64,000 bases of DNA from NCBI RefSeq assembly GCF_009914765.1, contig NZ_WYDS01000002.1, forward strand, positions 70,040 through 134,039, given 5' to 3'. Under the pieces are notes generated by a model. That model searched no databases. It had not been told where the DNA came from and worked only from the letters and a program-made list of their open reading frames with translations. This stretch comes from Halodesulfovibrio sp. MK-HDV (GTDB lineage: Bacteria > Desulfobacterota > Desulfovibrionia > Desulfovibrionales > Desulfovibrionaceae). Positions 8,201 through 16,857 of this stretch are shown here, one piece after another (position 1 is the first letter of the stretch; each line of letters opens with the position of its first letter). The position numbers were made by a program, and so were the translations under genes.

Positions 8201-9571
8201 ATGCTTTCAGATCGCGAAGTGCTCAGTACTCTAGCAATGCTCCGAAACGAGCATTTGGACGTTCGTACCGTAACGCTTGGTGTCAGCCTTTTTGATTGTG
8301 CAAGTCACGACTTTGACGTGTTTGCTGATCGGGTTCGCACTAAGATTAGACTTTATTCAGAAAAACTTGTGTCTACCTGTAATGAGGTGGGCGATAAGTA
8401 CGGTATTCCTATCGTAAACAAACGCATCAGCGTAAGCCCTATGAGCGTTGTGTGTGCTTCTTACACGCCGGAACAGATGGTGAAAGCGTGTCAGATTCTT
8501 GATGAAGCTGCACAGGAAGCTGGTGTAGATTTTCTTGGCGGCTTCGGTGCGCTGGTAGAGAAAGGCATGACCAAAGGTGATCGTGCTCTTATTGATTCTT
8601 TACCGGAAGCATTGGCGGTGACGCAGCGCGTATGTTCCTCAATCAACGTAGCGTCTTCCAGAAGCGGCATTAACATGGATGCTGTTGCTCTTATGGGGCA
8701 GCGTATCAAAGATATCGCAGCACGTACCGCAGACAAAGACGGCCTTGGCTGTGCTAAGCTTGTTGTATTTGCAAACATTCCTCAGGATGTACCGTTTATG
8801 GCTGGTGCCTACCTTGGTGTAGGTGAGCCTGAAGCGGTAATTAACGTGGGTGTTTCCGGCCCGGGCGTTGTTAAAAAAGCAATCGACCGTGCTATGCAGG
8901 ATGGCAGCGCGAAGAGCCTTGGTGATATTGCTGAAGTTATTAAACGCACCGCATTTAAAGTAACCCGCGTTGGTGAAATTATCGGTACTGAAGTAGCGCA
9001 GCGCCTTGGACTTCCTTTCGGCGTAGCTGACCTTTCGTTGGCTCCGACTCCGGAAGTTGGTGACTCTGTTGGTGAAATCTTCGAAGCCATTGGTCTTTCA
9101 TCCATTGGTGCTCCGGGTTCTACCGCTGTACTGGCAATGCTGAACGATGCTGTTAAAAAAGGCGGCGCGTTTGCATCTTCCCACGTTGGTGGTCTTTCCG
9201 GTGCGTTTATTCCTGTGTCAGAAGATTCCAGCATTGCAGCAGCAGCTGCATCCGGTGCGCTGACTTTGGAAAAACTTGAAGCCATGACAAGCGTATGTTC
9301 TGTAGGGCTTGATATGGTTCCTGTGCCGGGTGATATCTCCCCAGCAACACTTTCCGGTATTATTGCCGACGAAATGGCAATTGGTATGATCAACAACAAA
9401 ACTACTGCTGTGCGTATCATCCCTGTTCCTAATAAAGGTGTTGGCGATAATGTATCTTTCGGCGGTCTGCTTGGTGAAGCCAAAATTATGGCTGTGCCGG
9501 GTGGTAACGCAGAGAAGTTTATTAAACTTGGCGGCCGTATTCCTGCGCCGATCCACAGTTTGAAGAACTAG
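8201..9571 (+). CDS. UPF0210 (PFL family) protein
   Basis: The protein has 456 residues, the typical length of the UPF0210/DUF711 family. It shows the expected start LSDREVLSTLAMLRNEHLDVRTVTLGVSL and conserved GVSGPGVVKKAI and Gly-rich C-terminal blocks (NVSFGGLLGEAKIMAVP). It has no signal peptide or membrane segments and is therefore cytoplasmic. The fold is related to glycyl-radical/PFL-like barrels by annotation, but the reaction is not known to me. An AAGGA site precedes the ATG. It is co-directional with the ACT-domain gene and ends at the terminator at 9595-9626, shared with the convergent nrdD. Confidence 0.9.
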   Translation: MLSDREVLSTLAMLRNEHLDVRTVTLGVSLFDCASHDFDVFADRVRTKIRLYSEKLVSTCNEVGDKYGIPIVNKRISVSPMSVVCASYTPEQMVKACQILDEAAQEAGVDFLGGFGALVEKGMTKGDRALIDSLPEALAVTQRVCSSINVASSRSGINMDAVALMGQRIKDIAARTADKDGLGCAKLVVFANIPQDVPFMAGAYLGVGEPEAVINVGVSGPGVVKKAIDRAMQDGSAKSLGDIAEVIKRTAFKVTRVGEIIGTEVAQRLGLPFGVADLSLAPTPEVGDSVGEIFEAIGLSSIGAPGSTAVLAMLNDAVKKGGAFASSHVGGLSGAFIPVSEDSSIAAAAASGALTLEKLEAMTSVCSVGLDMVPVPGDISPATLSGIIADEMAIGMINNKTTAVRIIPVPNKGVGDNVSFGGLLGEAKIMAVPGGNAEKFIKLGGRIPAPIHSLKN

Positions 9572-9594
9572 ACTGTTCTTTCCATACAAATAAA

Positions 9595-9626
9595 AAGAGC
9601 CGTTCTGCATATGCAGAACGGCTCTT
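9595..9626. terminator. Bidirectional terminator between UPF0210 gene and nrdD
   Basis: A perfect palindromic stem AAGAGCCGTTCTGCAT / ATGCAGAACGGCTCTT lies between two convergent genes, with A-rich sequence on the left and a short T-rich stretch on the right. Confidence 0.85.
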
Positions 9627-9654
9627 CTTGTATTTGTCTTATTGCGTAAACAGA

Positions 9655-11727
9655 CTAGCTACCGCAGCAGCAGTCAGTGAGTGCGCTAAGAGCGTATTCC
9701 TGACGTTCGCGATATTCTTCCTGTTTACCTTTGTTCCAGCGCTTAACTGGGCGGTAGTAACCTACAACGCGGGTGTAAACTTCTGCTTCGTTGCCACAAG
9801 TTGGGCAATTGAAGTGTTCACCGTTGATGTAGCCGTGTTCCTTACAAATGGAGAAGGTCGGAGTTACGGAGATGTAAGGAATTTTAGTATTGGTCATCGC
9901 TTTGATGAGGTAATTCTTTACGCTTTCCGGTTCCGGCACAGCTTCGCCGAGGAAGGAGTGGAATACGGTACCACCATTGTAGAGGGTCTGCAGTTCGTTC
10001 TGGTGCTCAAGAGCGTAGAAAACGTCACCGGTAAGACCTACTGGAAGCAGGGTGGAGTTAGTGTAGTAAGGTACTTCGTTACCAGCGCAGATGATGTCTG
10101 CGTAGAGGTCTTTGTCTGTTTTAGCAAGACGGTAGCAAGTACCTTCGCCCGGAGTTGCCTCAAGGTTGTAAAGGTGGCCGGTTTCTTCCTGGAAGCGAAC
10201 TGTAAGGGAACGCAAGTGGTTGAGGACGCGACGCATGAGGCGCAGACCGCTTTCAGTTTCGATACCTTTACCGAGCAAGTTGAGGCATGCTTCGTGACCA
10301 CCGATAAGACCGATGGTGGAGAAGTGGCCTTTGTAGCCGTTTTTGAGGTAGCGACGAGAGAACGGGAACATGCCTGACTCGAGATGGTGTTCGCAAAGTT
10401 TGCGTTTGAACTCGAGAGAGTCTTTTGCCATTTCTGCGTATTCTTCAACGAGGTCGAGGAAATCTTCTTCGTTGTGCGCAAGGTAAGCAAGTTTAGGCAG
10501 GTTCAGGGTAACAACACCGATAGAACCGGTGAGGTCGCCAGCGCCGAAGAGGCCGCCTGTCTTTTTGCGGATTTCACGAAGATCCATCTGCAAACGGCAG
10601 CACATAGAACGAACATCTTCCGGATTGAGGTCGGAGTTGATGAAGTTCTGGAAGTACGGAACACCGTACTTGGCAGTAAGTTCCATAAGAAGCTGAGCAG
10701 GAACGGAATCCCAGTCAAAGTCTTTAGTAACGTTGTATGTAGGAATAGGGAAAGAGAAGATACGGCCGTCTGCGTCACCTTCGAGCATAACCTCGAGGAA
10801 CGCACGGTTGATCATATCCATTTCTTCCTGATAATCGCCGTAGGTTGTGTCCTGGAACGCGCCACCGATGATGATAGGTTCCTTAGCAATATGCGCAGGA
10901 ATAACCATGTCGAAGGTAAAGTTGGTGAACGGGCTCTGGCCACCCCAACGGGATGTTGTGTTCAGGTTGTAAACGAGTTTCTGGATCTGCTGACGAACAG
11001 TCGGGTAATCGAGTTTGTCGTTACGGATGAACGGTGCAAGGTAGGTATCAACGTTGTTGAATGCCTGTGCGCCGGACCATTCGTTCTGCAGGGTGCCAAG
11101 GAAGTTTACAATCTGGCCACATGCGGAGTCGAAGTGTTTTGCTGGTGCAGAGCAGCAGCGGCCTTCAAGGTTAAACCCTTCGAGAAGCAGGTCGCGCAGG
11201 CTCCAACCGGAGCAGTAGCCAGCAAGACCAAAGGAAAGATCGTGAATGTGGAAGTAGCCGTGAGTATGGGACTGACGGATTTCTTCCGGATATTTGTCAA
11301 GCACGTAACGAGCCTGAACAGAGCCTGCCATATGCAGGATAAGACCCTGAAATGAGTGACCCATGTTGGAGTTTTCGTTTACGCGCCAGTCGCTACGATC
11401 GAGGTAGCTTTCGATCATGCTGGATACGTCGAAGTATGCCTGATCCTGAGTACGCATTTCGCGGCGTTTTTCACGGTAAATGATGTAACGCTCTGCAACA
11501 GCATACAAGCGAGCTTCCATGAGTACTTGCTGCACTGTGTCTTGCACTTGTTCTTGCTCTGGAACTTCCACATTCGAAAGTTTTTCTTCAACTTTGCGTG
11601 CAAGTCGTTTGGAGAGAAGTGGATCTTTGATGCCACTGCCTTTGAGGGCTTTGAGGATAGCTTGGGCAATTCGTTCGAGGGACCAAGTTTCGATGCAACC
11701 GTCTCGCTTGAGGATCTGTTTCGGCAT
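9655..11727 (-). CDS. nrdD: Anaerobic ribonucleoside-triphosphate reductase
   Basis: This class III, glycyl-radical reductase makes deoxyribonucleotides without oxygen. It has 690 residues from the ATG at 11727, which has a GGAG site five bases upstream; an upstream ATG at 11745 lacks one. An ATP-cone allosteric domain occupies about residues 1-90 (KQILKRDGCIETWSLERIAQAI). The C-terminus has a zinc-binding CxxxxG...CPTCG block and the glycyl-radical motif RVVGYYRPV. No activase gene (nrdG) is adjacent: downstream is the convergent UPF0210 gene. The leader carries a cobalamin riboswitch, so expression should fall when B12 is plentiful, as makes sense if a B12-dependent class II reductase also exists in the genome. 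Confidence 0.97.
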   Translation of the reverse strand: MPKQILKRDGCIETWSLERIAQAILKALKGSGIKDPLLSKRLARKVEEKLSNVEVPEQEQVQDTVQQVLMEARLYAVAERYIIYREKRREMRTQDQAYFDVSSMIESYLDRSDWRVNENSNMGHSFQGLILHMAGSVQARYVLDKYPEEIRQSHTHGYFHIHDLSFGLAGYCSGWSLRDLLLEGFNLEGRCCSAPAKHFDSACGQIVNFLGTLQNEWSGAQAFNNVDTYLAPFIRNDKLDYPTVRQQIQKLVYNLNTTSRWGGQSPFTNFTFDMVIPAHIAKEPIIIGGAFQDTTYGDYQEEMDMINRAFLEVMLEGDADGRIFSFPIPTYNVTKDFDWDSVPAQLLMELTAKYGVPYFQNFINSDLNPEDVRSMCCRLQMDLREIRKKTGGLFGAGDLTGSIGVVTLNLPKLAYLAHNEEDFLDLVEEYAEMAKDSLEFKRKLCEHHLESGMFPFSRRYLKNGYKGHFSTIGLIGGHEACLNLLGKGIETESGLRLMRRVLNHLRSLTVRFQEETGHLYNLEATPGEGTCYRLAKTDKDLYADIICAGNEVPYYTNSTLLPVGLTGDVFYALEHQNELQTLYNGGTVFHSFLGEAVPEPESVKNYLIKAMTNTKIPYISVTPTFSICKEHGYINGEHFNCPTCGNEAEVYTRVVGYYRPVKRWNKGKQEEYRERQEYALSALTDCCCGS

Positions 11728-11912
11728 TAGAGCTCCGGACGTCATGAAGTGCAGGCAAAATTAGAGCATACGAATAGAACGCATGCGCCAGGACAGCATT
11801 TCGACATCTTCAGCCTGAGATGTGTATATAAAGGCAGAACCTCAACATACGCAGGCACAGGTTATGGATTATTTTGATAGAATACCGGTAGTACGCTTTG
11901 ATACCGGTAGAA

Positions 11913-12044
11913 CTTCAGGAAGGTGGCTGGCTTTCTGACTTGTACTGCCGTGGGTGGCAACTTCGATGAAGACAAGTGAGATTACAGCGGCAGGACCGCA
12001 CCGGATTAAGACCGGATTTCCTTTGCGCCTTTCGGCCCCTGAAG
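11913..12044 (-). ncRNA. Cobalamin (B12) riboswitch in the nrdD leader
   Basis: Read on the minus strand, the region contains the B12 aptamer hallmarks in order: GGAAATCCGG, AATCCGGTGCGGTCC, TGCCGCTGTAAT, a GTTGCCACC element, and a B12-box-like GTCAGAAAGCCAGCCACC. The closing P1 helix is perfect: CTTCAGG at the 5' end (12044-12038) pairs with CCTGAAG at the 3' end (11919-11913). Downstream, two copies of TACCGGTA (11902-11909 and 11883-11890) can form a hairpin, a possible expression platform. No T-run follows, so translational control is as likely as termination. About 190 bases separate the aptamer from the nrdD start. Confidence 0.9.
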
Positions 12045-12511
12045 GAGTATTCTTTGGGTGCCACAGAGCTAACAAAAAGCCCCTTTGGCATCAAGTGTGG
12101 AGTTGTGCATATTCGCCCAATCCACAAGTAATTCACAATGTAATACTCTTAAATAAAAGCAATATTTTTTTTACGCACAAATTCAATATCCACTTTTTTT
12201 CACTTGAGAGTTGACACGAGATTGTTTACTCCAAAAGGTGATCTACGGGGTGACTAAAATTGCTCTGTAGACCCTGCAAACTGTGACTTGAGTTACGGAA
12301 AACAGACTGAAAATTGGTTACACTCAGGTGATGTGTTATTCTAATTAGTTGCGCTTTTGCTTTTAAAAAGTGAGCAAACTGTGTAAAAAGTAGTGTTGTC
12401 ACTTTTGAGCGTTTGGCAAACGGATGATCTAAGAGTCATGTTGTTACCGTGCGTCATGTGTGAGAAGGATACAGCATTACATAATCACGATAGAAAAAAC
12501 AGGGAGAGAAA
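12045..12511. other. Non-coding gap between the nrdD riboswitch and the secreted-protein gene
   Basis: This stretch must hold the nrdD promoter on the minus strand and that of the secreted-protein gene on the plus strand. The sequence is AT-rich around 12140-12210. No confident -35/-10 pair and no gene were found. Confidence 0.4.
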
Positions 12512-12900
12512 ATGAGAGCATTGATTATGGCGTTAAGCTTATGCTTATTGCACAGGTTGCTGTTGCAGCTCCTAAAATGTCCGAACCATCGGTAAAGAGT
12601 AATTATAAAAACAAAATTCAGTGCGGGTATCTTGCACTTGAGATGCGTAAAAATGAAGTTGCCAATGAATATTTCACCGCGGGTGAAGCAATGTTCAAAG
12701 ACCAGAACCCTGACGCGACCGATATGGATATAGCGAAAGTTTTTTCATACGAGCGTGGGTTTATGCATGGCTACCTTGCCGGTCAGATGGGATCAGTTTC
12801 CTCAATGAATGAAGTGAATAATGTATTTGCTCATGCGTATGAGAATATGTGTGTGAAATCTGCGGATAAGCCACAGCTGAAAGAAAAAACGAAGAAATAA
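12512..12900 (+). pseudogene. Small secreted hypothetical protein with a frameshift in the signal peptide
   Basis: The body of the protein (residues such as CGYLALEMRKNEVANEYFTAGEA to the stop at 12900) is read in one frame. The only good start, ATG at 12512 with an AGGGAGA site, lies one base out of that frame and reads MRALIMALSLCLL. Removing one base near 12536-12542 would join them into a signal peptide of the type MRALIMAL-LMLIAQVAVA followed by APKMSEPS, a good cleavage site. So the gene is either disrupted or contains a sequencing error. The mature part is about 110 residues, charged, with two Cys. I recognise no family. A terminator follows at once. Confidence 0.55.
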
Positions 12901-12919
12901 GTCTTATTACAAATAAAAA

Positions 12920-12952
12920 AAGCCTCGTACGTGTTGTACGGGGCTTTTTTTA
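12920..12952 (+). terminator. Rho-independent terminator
   Basis: The stem AGCCTCGTAC paired with GTACGGGGCT (one G-T pair) is followed by seven T. It ends the secreted-protein gene. Confidence 0.85.
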
Positions 12953-13126
12953 TTTCTGGAAGATATAGTGATAGAAAATAGTAAGCATTTGGAACAAGCA
13001 GTTTTGTTTCTTTTGTGGTGATGCGTGTTCAATGCCAAACATCAATGGTTAAACCGTTCTGATTACAAGAAATGCACGGGGAAGTGATATTGGTATAGGA
13101 ATGCGAACACAAATATCTAGTGGAAG

Positions 13127-13696
13127 CTAAGCGTGTTCTGCTGCCAGCATTTGTTTGAATTGGAGCACTGCACTTTGGTCTAGTCCGATGCTTTTAAATA
13201 CTGCCGCAGTGAAGCTGACTGGCGCAGTTCCTGGGGCAGTGACGATTCGATTTTTAGAAACAGCCGAATTACTTTTGCTAAAGTGTTCAGCACCTGCGTA
13301 TCCTTTTGCATTCTCAACAAGAAAATCGAGATTATGTGATGTGTGGAGCGTGTCATTAAGAAGCTCTGCCCGAGCAAGGGCTAAAGTTCCGCCGCATATA
13401 CCTGCGACGACACCACCGGCAGAGTGTTGAGTCTGAAGCAGTTTGCTAATATTCGGTGCGCCTTCTGATGCCCAGATAGTGCCGCCAACAACAACCACAG
13501 CGTCAGGTGACCATTTGATTATCTCATCAAGCGGTTGCGAGACAACGGCAACAAGACCACCTTGTGAACGAACTTCCCCAGTTTCAGGCGCAAAAAACTG
13601 AACATCAAGTCCGTAGAATGGACCACCCGTTCCGGCAATCAGAGCGTATTCCCAATCTGCAAATCCTTGTGTGAGGATAATAGCCACTTTTCCCAT
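13127..13696 (-). CDS. DJ-1/PfpI family protein
   Basis: This 189-residue protein has the DJ-1/PfpI fold pattern. The start is MGKVAIILTQGFADWEYAL, the glutamate-like position lies in the first loop, and the nucleophile elbow AGICGGTLALA carries the conserved cysteine near residue 100. Members act as proteases, chaperones, glyoxalases or amidases, and the type cannot be told from sequence alone; the WEYAL feature resembles the YoaZ/YdeA-like group. The start at 13696 has an AAGGA site; the longer open frame upstream runs into a dispersed repeat and is rejected. It lies downstream of the helicase gene, 161 bases away. Confidence 0.85.
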   Translation of the reverse strand: MGKVAIILTQGFADWEYALIAGTGGPFYGLDVQFFAPETGEVRSQGGLVAVVSQPLDEIIKWSPDAVVVVGGTIWASEGAPNISKLLQTQHSAGGVVAGICGGTLALARAELLNDTLHTSHNLDFLVENAKGYAGAEHFSKSNSAVSKNRIVTAPGTAPVSFTAAVFKSIGLDQSAVLQFKQMLAAEHA

Positions 13697-13781
13697 TATC
13701 AGATTCCTTTTCGTATCAGGTATTGTCCGGCTCATCAGTCGTTGAAATTTTGCGTTACTGCTAAACAGCGACTTAATAATC

Positions 13782-13850
13782 GGGGTCAAGGGGGCAGTGC
13801 TCCCTTGCGGGGATGCAAGGGGCGGCCGCCCGCTTGCCCGCCGGAGGCAC
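13782..13850 (+). repeat. GC-rich dispersed repeat
   Basis: The copy begins GGGGTCAAGGGGGC, contains CCCTTGCGGGGATGCAAGG and ends GCCCGCCGGAGGCA. It lies eight bases beyond the helicase stop codon, in the helicase-PfpI gap. It shares these blocks in the same order with the copies at 6439 and 19603. Confidence 0.75.
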
Positions 13851-13857
13851 CAAAACA

Positions 13858-16647
13858 TTATTCAATTGTCTTCCAACCCTTGCCACGATGATGCTCGGGA
13901 ACATTTCGCATTCCCTGAATAACTTGGCACGGCGAAAGACGTTGGTTCTTTAATAGCCTGTTATCCAGTACAACAACGAGTCCTGAATCCGTCTCACGTC
14001 TAATGAGCCTTCCTGCTCCCTGTCTGAACTTGATGGCTGTTTCGTAGCGATAGCGCTCCCAGAATACACCATCAGGCAGGAAGCGCTTTCGAGCATCCAT
14101 GAGCGGGGAATTGGGCGCCGGGAACGGCAGTCGGGTTATGACAACCTGTGTGAGCGTCTTCCCGGGGAAATCTACTCCGTGCCAGAAAGTTTCGACCCCG
14201 AATAAAACGCTTTCGCGTGTTGTACGGAATTCTTCAATAAGCGCTGTGGCTGGCTCGCCCTTTCGTTGGAAGAGAAGCGGATAACTACCGTCGTAGGTAG
14301 CTTCCAGATTCTTGCGCAGGGCTTCTAAATCTTCATAACTGGCGCACAGAACGAGAGTCGCTCCATCGTTGTATTCTATGAGCTTGGGCAGCACGTTGAG
14401 TGTGTATTCCAGCCATAGCTTTTTGTGTTCGTAGAGAGCGCTTGGGGCATCTGAAGGAACAACAAGAGAGTAGTCCGGCGTGAAAGGCGGTGCTACTCGG
14501 GCAACAAAGCATGGCTTCGGCGGTGCTTCTTCATCTGAAAATTTTAGAATATCCGCTTTTCCCAACCCGAGCGTACGCCGGTACGGAGTAAAGCTGGACT
14601 GATGAGTGAGAGTAGCGGATGTCAGAATAACGGTGTCACGCTGTTTGATAATGGTTTCACGGATAAAAGCACCCATGTAGACTTGCCCGCCACAGAGTAT
14701 CCAGTTGCGTGGAAAAACGTGGATAGAATTCCACGTGCCGTCCTCATGTAGTCCTTTTCGAATGAGCATGAGGTTAACGCTGATTTCTTGCAGCAGAGTA
14801 CGCATTGTGCGGCAACGGGATATGGTCTTGTATCCTAATGGAAGGTCACCCGCCTTCTTGCCTGTAAAGAACGCTGAAAATTCGCTGATGCGCTCCAGAT
14901 GCTTATTGAGAATCGCAAGGTCTTTTGCTGCATCCCCTTCTGTAAATGCCTTGTGAGCAGGCGTGACGGGCACGGCTCCAAAAGCTGCACCCTGATTCAT
15001 TTGTTTGAACTGGTCACGCAGCGCACCTATTTTTGTGACGGTGTACGCAATTTCGCTAACCACAGCCTCGGCCTGATTTTCTACTGCTTCCGTTGTGGAA
15101 GGCGCAAGAATGAGCTTGCGGCATTGTTCGCGCAGGTAGCGGCAGTAGAAGAAAATATCTGATGTTGAAACTTCAGGACTTAGGGTTGTGCGAACGGCAT
15201 CCTCAAAGTGGTTTGCTTCGTCGATAACGCAATGCTTGAATAAATCGCTCAGAAGCGGATCGCTTTCCATCAGCACTAATTTGTTGTGGTTGGTGATGAC
15301 GAGGCGAGATTGTGCTGCTTCTGCGGTGACAATATTACCGGGGCATCGCTTGTGGGTGCTGAAACAACCGCTTCCCGCTGAAACCTCCTGCGCAATATTG
15401 CTCAGGGTTCGTCCCTCGTCAAAATATGCACGCAAGCGCGGCGTAACGTCATCTAAATCTGCGATGCGATAATGGTAGCAGATGTTGGCAAAATAGAGCC
15501 ACGAGAGCAGTTCTATGCCATCCAGCAGGGGAGATAGGATGTCATTTAACTTCTGCGCACAGACGTAGTTTGATTTTCCTTTGATGAGCGAAACGGGGAT
15601 ATCGTTGTACTGTCCAAAAAGTTCACGACATGAGTCCAGCTCGTTGCCAAACAACTGCTTCTGTAAGCTTTTAGTGTAGGTTGCGATTGCGACACGCTGC
15701 GAAGGATTCCGCTTTAAAAATTCCATAACAGGCAGGAGATACCCGAGAGTCTTGCCTGTACCGGTTCCCGCTTCAATGCAGGCAACAGCGTTGGAGTTTA
15801 TGGCGTGCGCTATGTGTGACGCGTAGTCAACTTGTGGCTGCCGAACAGTATATCCCTTGCGTTTATGGGCAAGCTGTTCATAGAGCTGCTGAATATCGTC
15901 TTCAGGGAGTTCCTGATACGCTTCACGTTCAACGGTAATTTTTTCTTTTTTTGGCGCTGTGTCTAAAAATTGTTCCCAGTCTGCTGTTTCCGGTTTTGAT
16001 ACCGGAGTAATGAGCGCATTGCCGAAATAGCTGCTGTAGTGTTCAAGAACATGGCAGCAGAAGGTGCCGAAAAGCGTGTTGCTTGTGCCCAGATAATAGC
16101 GAAGGGCGCTTGCAGCAGGAAAAGAGGTGTCGTTTAACACAGTGCCGAAGAGGTGCTGTAAAAGGTCGACACAGATACCGGCACCTTCCAAGGCGGTGAA
16201 GCTAATTTTTTGACGCTCTTGCTTATGGAGATATTCCCATAACGATTTAGCTGTGGCGGCTCCTGTCCACGGCATGAAATAATCTGCCAGTAGTGCGGCA
16301 TCGATGATGCGTTCGTTATTGCAGAGCGGCTCCAGCGAGATGATATGCCCGTTCGGAACGTAGCCCACCACATGCTCAATACCTTCCAGAAAATCTTGAA
16401 GATGACCGGAGACAGTGATTTCGTCCGGAGCATTTTTGAGTTTTGCTTCACTTAGCTGTGAGTGAGTATATTCCCGCGCTCGAAGTTTTTCGGAGCGAAT
16501 ATTGGAGGCGAACTCTGTTATCGTGGCATCTTTTGAAATGCGCAATGCCGCAACGGAGTAGATTCGCTTCTCGCCGTTGCTAAGGCTGCGTTCATGCCCG
16601 AAGACAATGGCAATATCTTCGATGGGAGTAGTAAAAGGACGAAACAT
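13858..16647 (-). CDS. DinG/XPD-family ATP-dependent DNA helicase with exonuclease-like N-terminus
   Basis: This 929-residue superfamily 2 helicase has a Walker A in EAGTGTGKTLGYLLP (about residue 295), a Walker B of the DEAH type written VIDEANHFED, and the C-terminal QGAGRLIR motif VI. Between motifs lie spaced cysteines (NYVCAQKL, a Cys near CYHYR, GCFSTHKRCPG) placed like the iron-sulfur cluster ligands of XPD and DinG, which unwind 5' to 3'. Residues 1-220 resemble the DnaQ-like exonuclease arrangement found fused to Gram-positive DinG, but the acidic catalytic residues are not visible, so it may be inactive. The start at 16647 has a weak ribosome site. Confidence 0.85.
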   Translation of the reverse strand: MFRPFTTPIEDIAIVFGHERSLSNGEKRIYSVAALRISKDATITEFASNIRSEKLRAREYTHSQLSEAKLKNAPDEITVSGHLQDFLEGIEHVVGYVPNGHIISLEPLCNNERIIDAALLADYFMPWTGAATAKSLWEYLHKQERQKISFTALEGAGICVDLLQHLFGTVLNDTSFPAASALRYYLGTSNTLFGTFCCHVLEHYSSYFGNALITPVSKPETADWEQFLDTAPKKEKITVEREAYQELPEDDIQQLYEQLAHKRKGYTVRQPQVDYASHIAHAINSNAVACIEAGTGTGKTLGYLLPVMEFLKRNPSQRVAIATYTKSLQKQLFGNELDSCRELFGQYNDIPVSLIKGKSNYVCAQKLNDILSPLLDGIELLSWLYFANICYHYRIADLDDVTPRLRAYFDEGRTLSNIAQEVSAGSGCFSTHKRCPGNIVTAEAAQSRLVITNHNKLVLMESDPLLSDLFKHCVIDEANHFEDAVRTTLSPEVSTSDIFFYCRYLREQCRKLILAPSTTEAVENQAEAVVSEIAYTVTKIGALRDQFKQMNQGAAFGAVPVTPAHKAFTEGDAAKDLAILNKHLERISEFSAFFTGKKAGDLPLGYKTISRCRTMRTLLQEISVNLMLIRKGLHEDGTWNSIHVFPRNWILCGGQVYMGAFIRETIIKQRDTVILTSATLTHQSSFTPYRRTLGLGKADILKFSDEEAPPKPCFVARVAPPFTPDYSLVVPSDAPSALYEHKKLWLEYTLNVLPKLIEYNDGATLVLCASYEDLEALRKNLEATYDGSYPLLFQRKGEPATALIEEFRTTRESVLFGVETFWHGVDFPGKTLTQVVITRLPFPAPNSPLMDARKRFLPDGVFWERYRYETAIKFRQGAGRLIRRETDSGLVVVLDNRLLKNQRLSPCQVIQGMRNVPEHHRGKGWKTIE

Positions 16648-16819
16648 ATCTTTGGCATACCAGAACCAAACAAGCCTGTCAGTTGTGAATTATTACAAGT
16701 GGTTTTACGCCGCTATCGGGTCGTATTATAAATAAAAATCAATATGCCAGATGATTGCAGACAATAGCTCAGCACTTCTGCGGGATGCAGGTGCAGGGTC
16801 TACTCAGCAGAAAAAATAA

Positions 16820-16843
16820 AAAGGCAGCCGTGAGACTGCCTTT
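16820..16843 (-). terminator. Terminator of the gnd-zwf operon
   Basis: The stem AAAGGCAG paired with CTGCCTTT has an eight-base loop. On the minus strand it is followed by TTTTTATTTTTT. It sits 15 bases beyond the zwf stop codon. Confidence 0.85.
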
Positions 16844-16857
16844 AAAATATGGTCATT

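Noticed and set aside
9628-11355. Two long plus-strand frames opposite nrdD
   Set aside because: They are antisense shadows of the well-supported nrdD gene; no family motifs.
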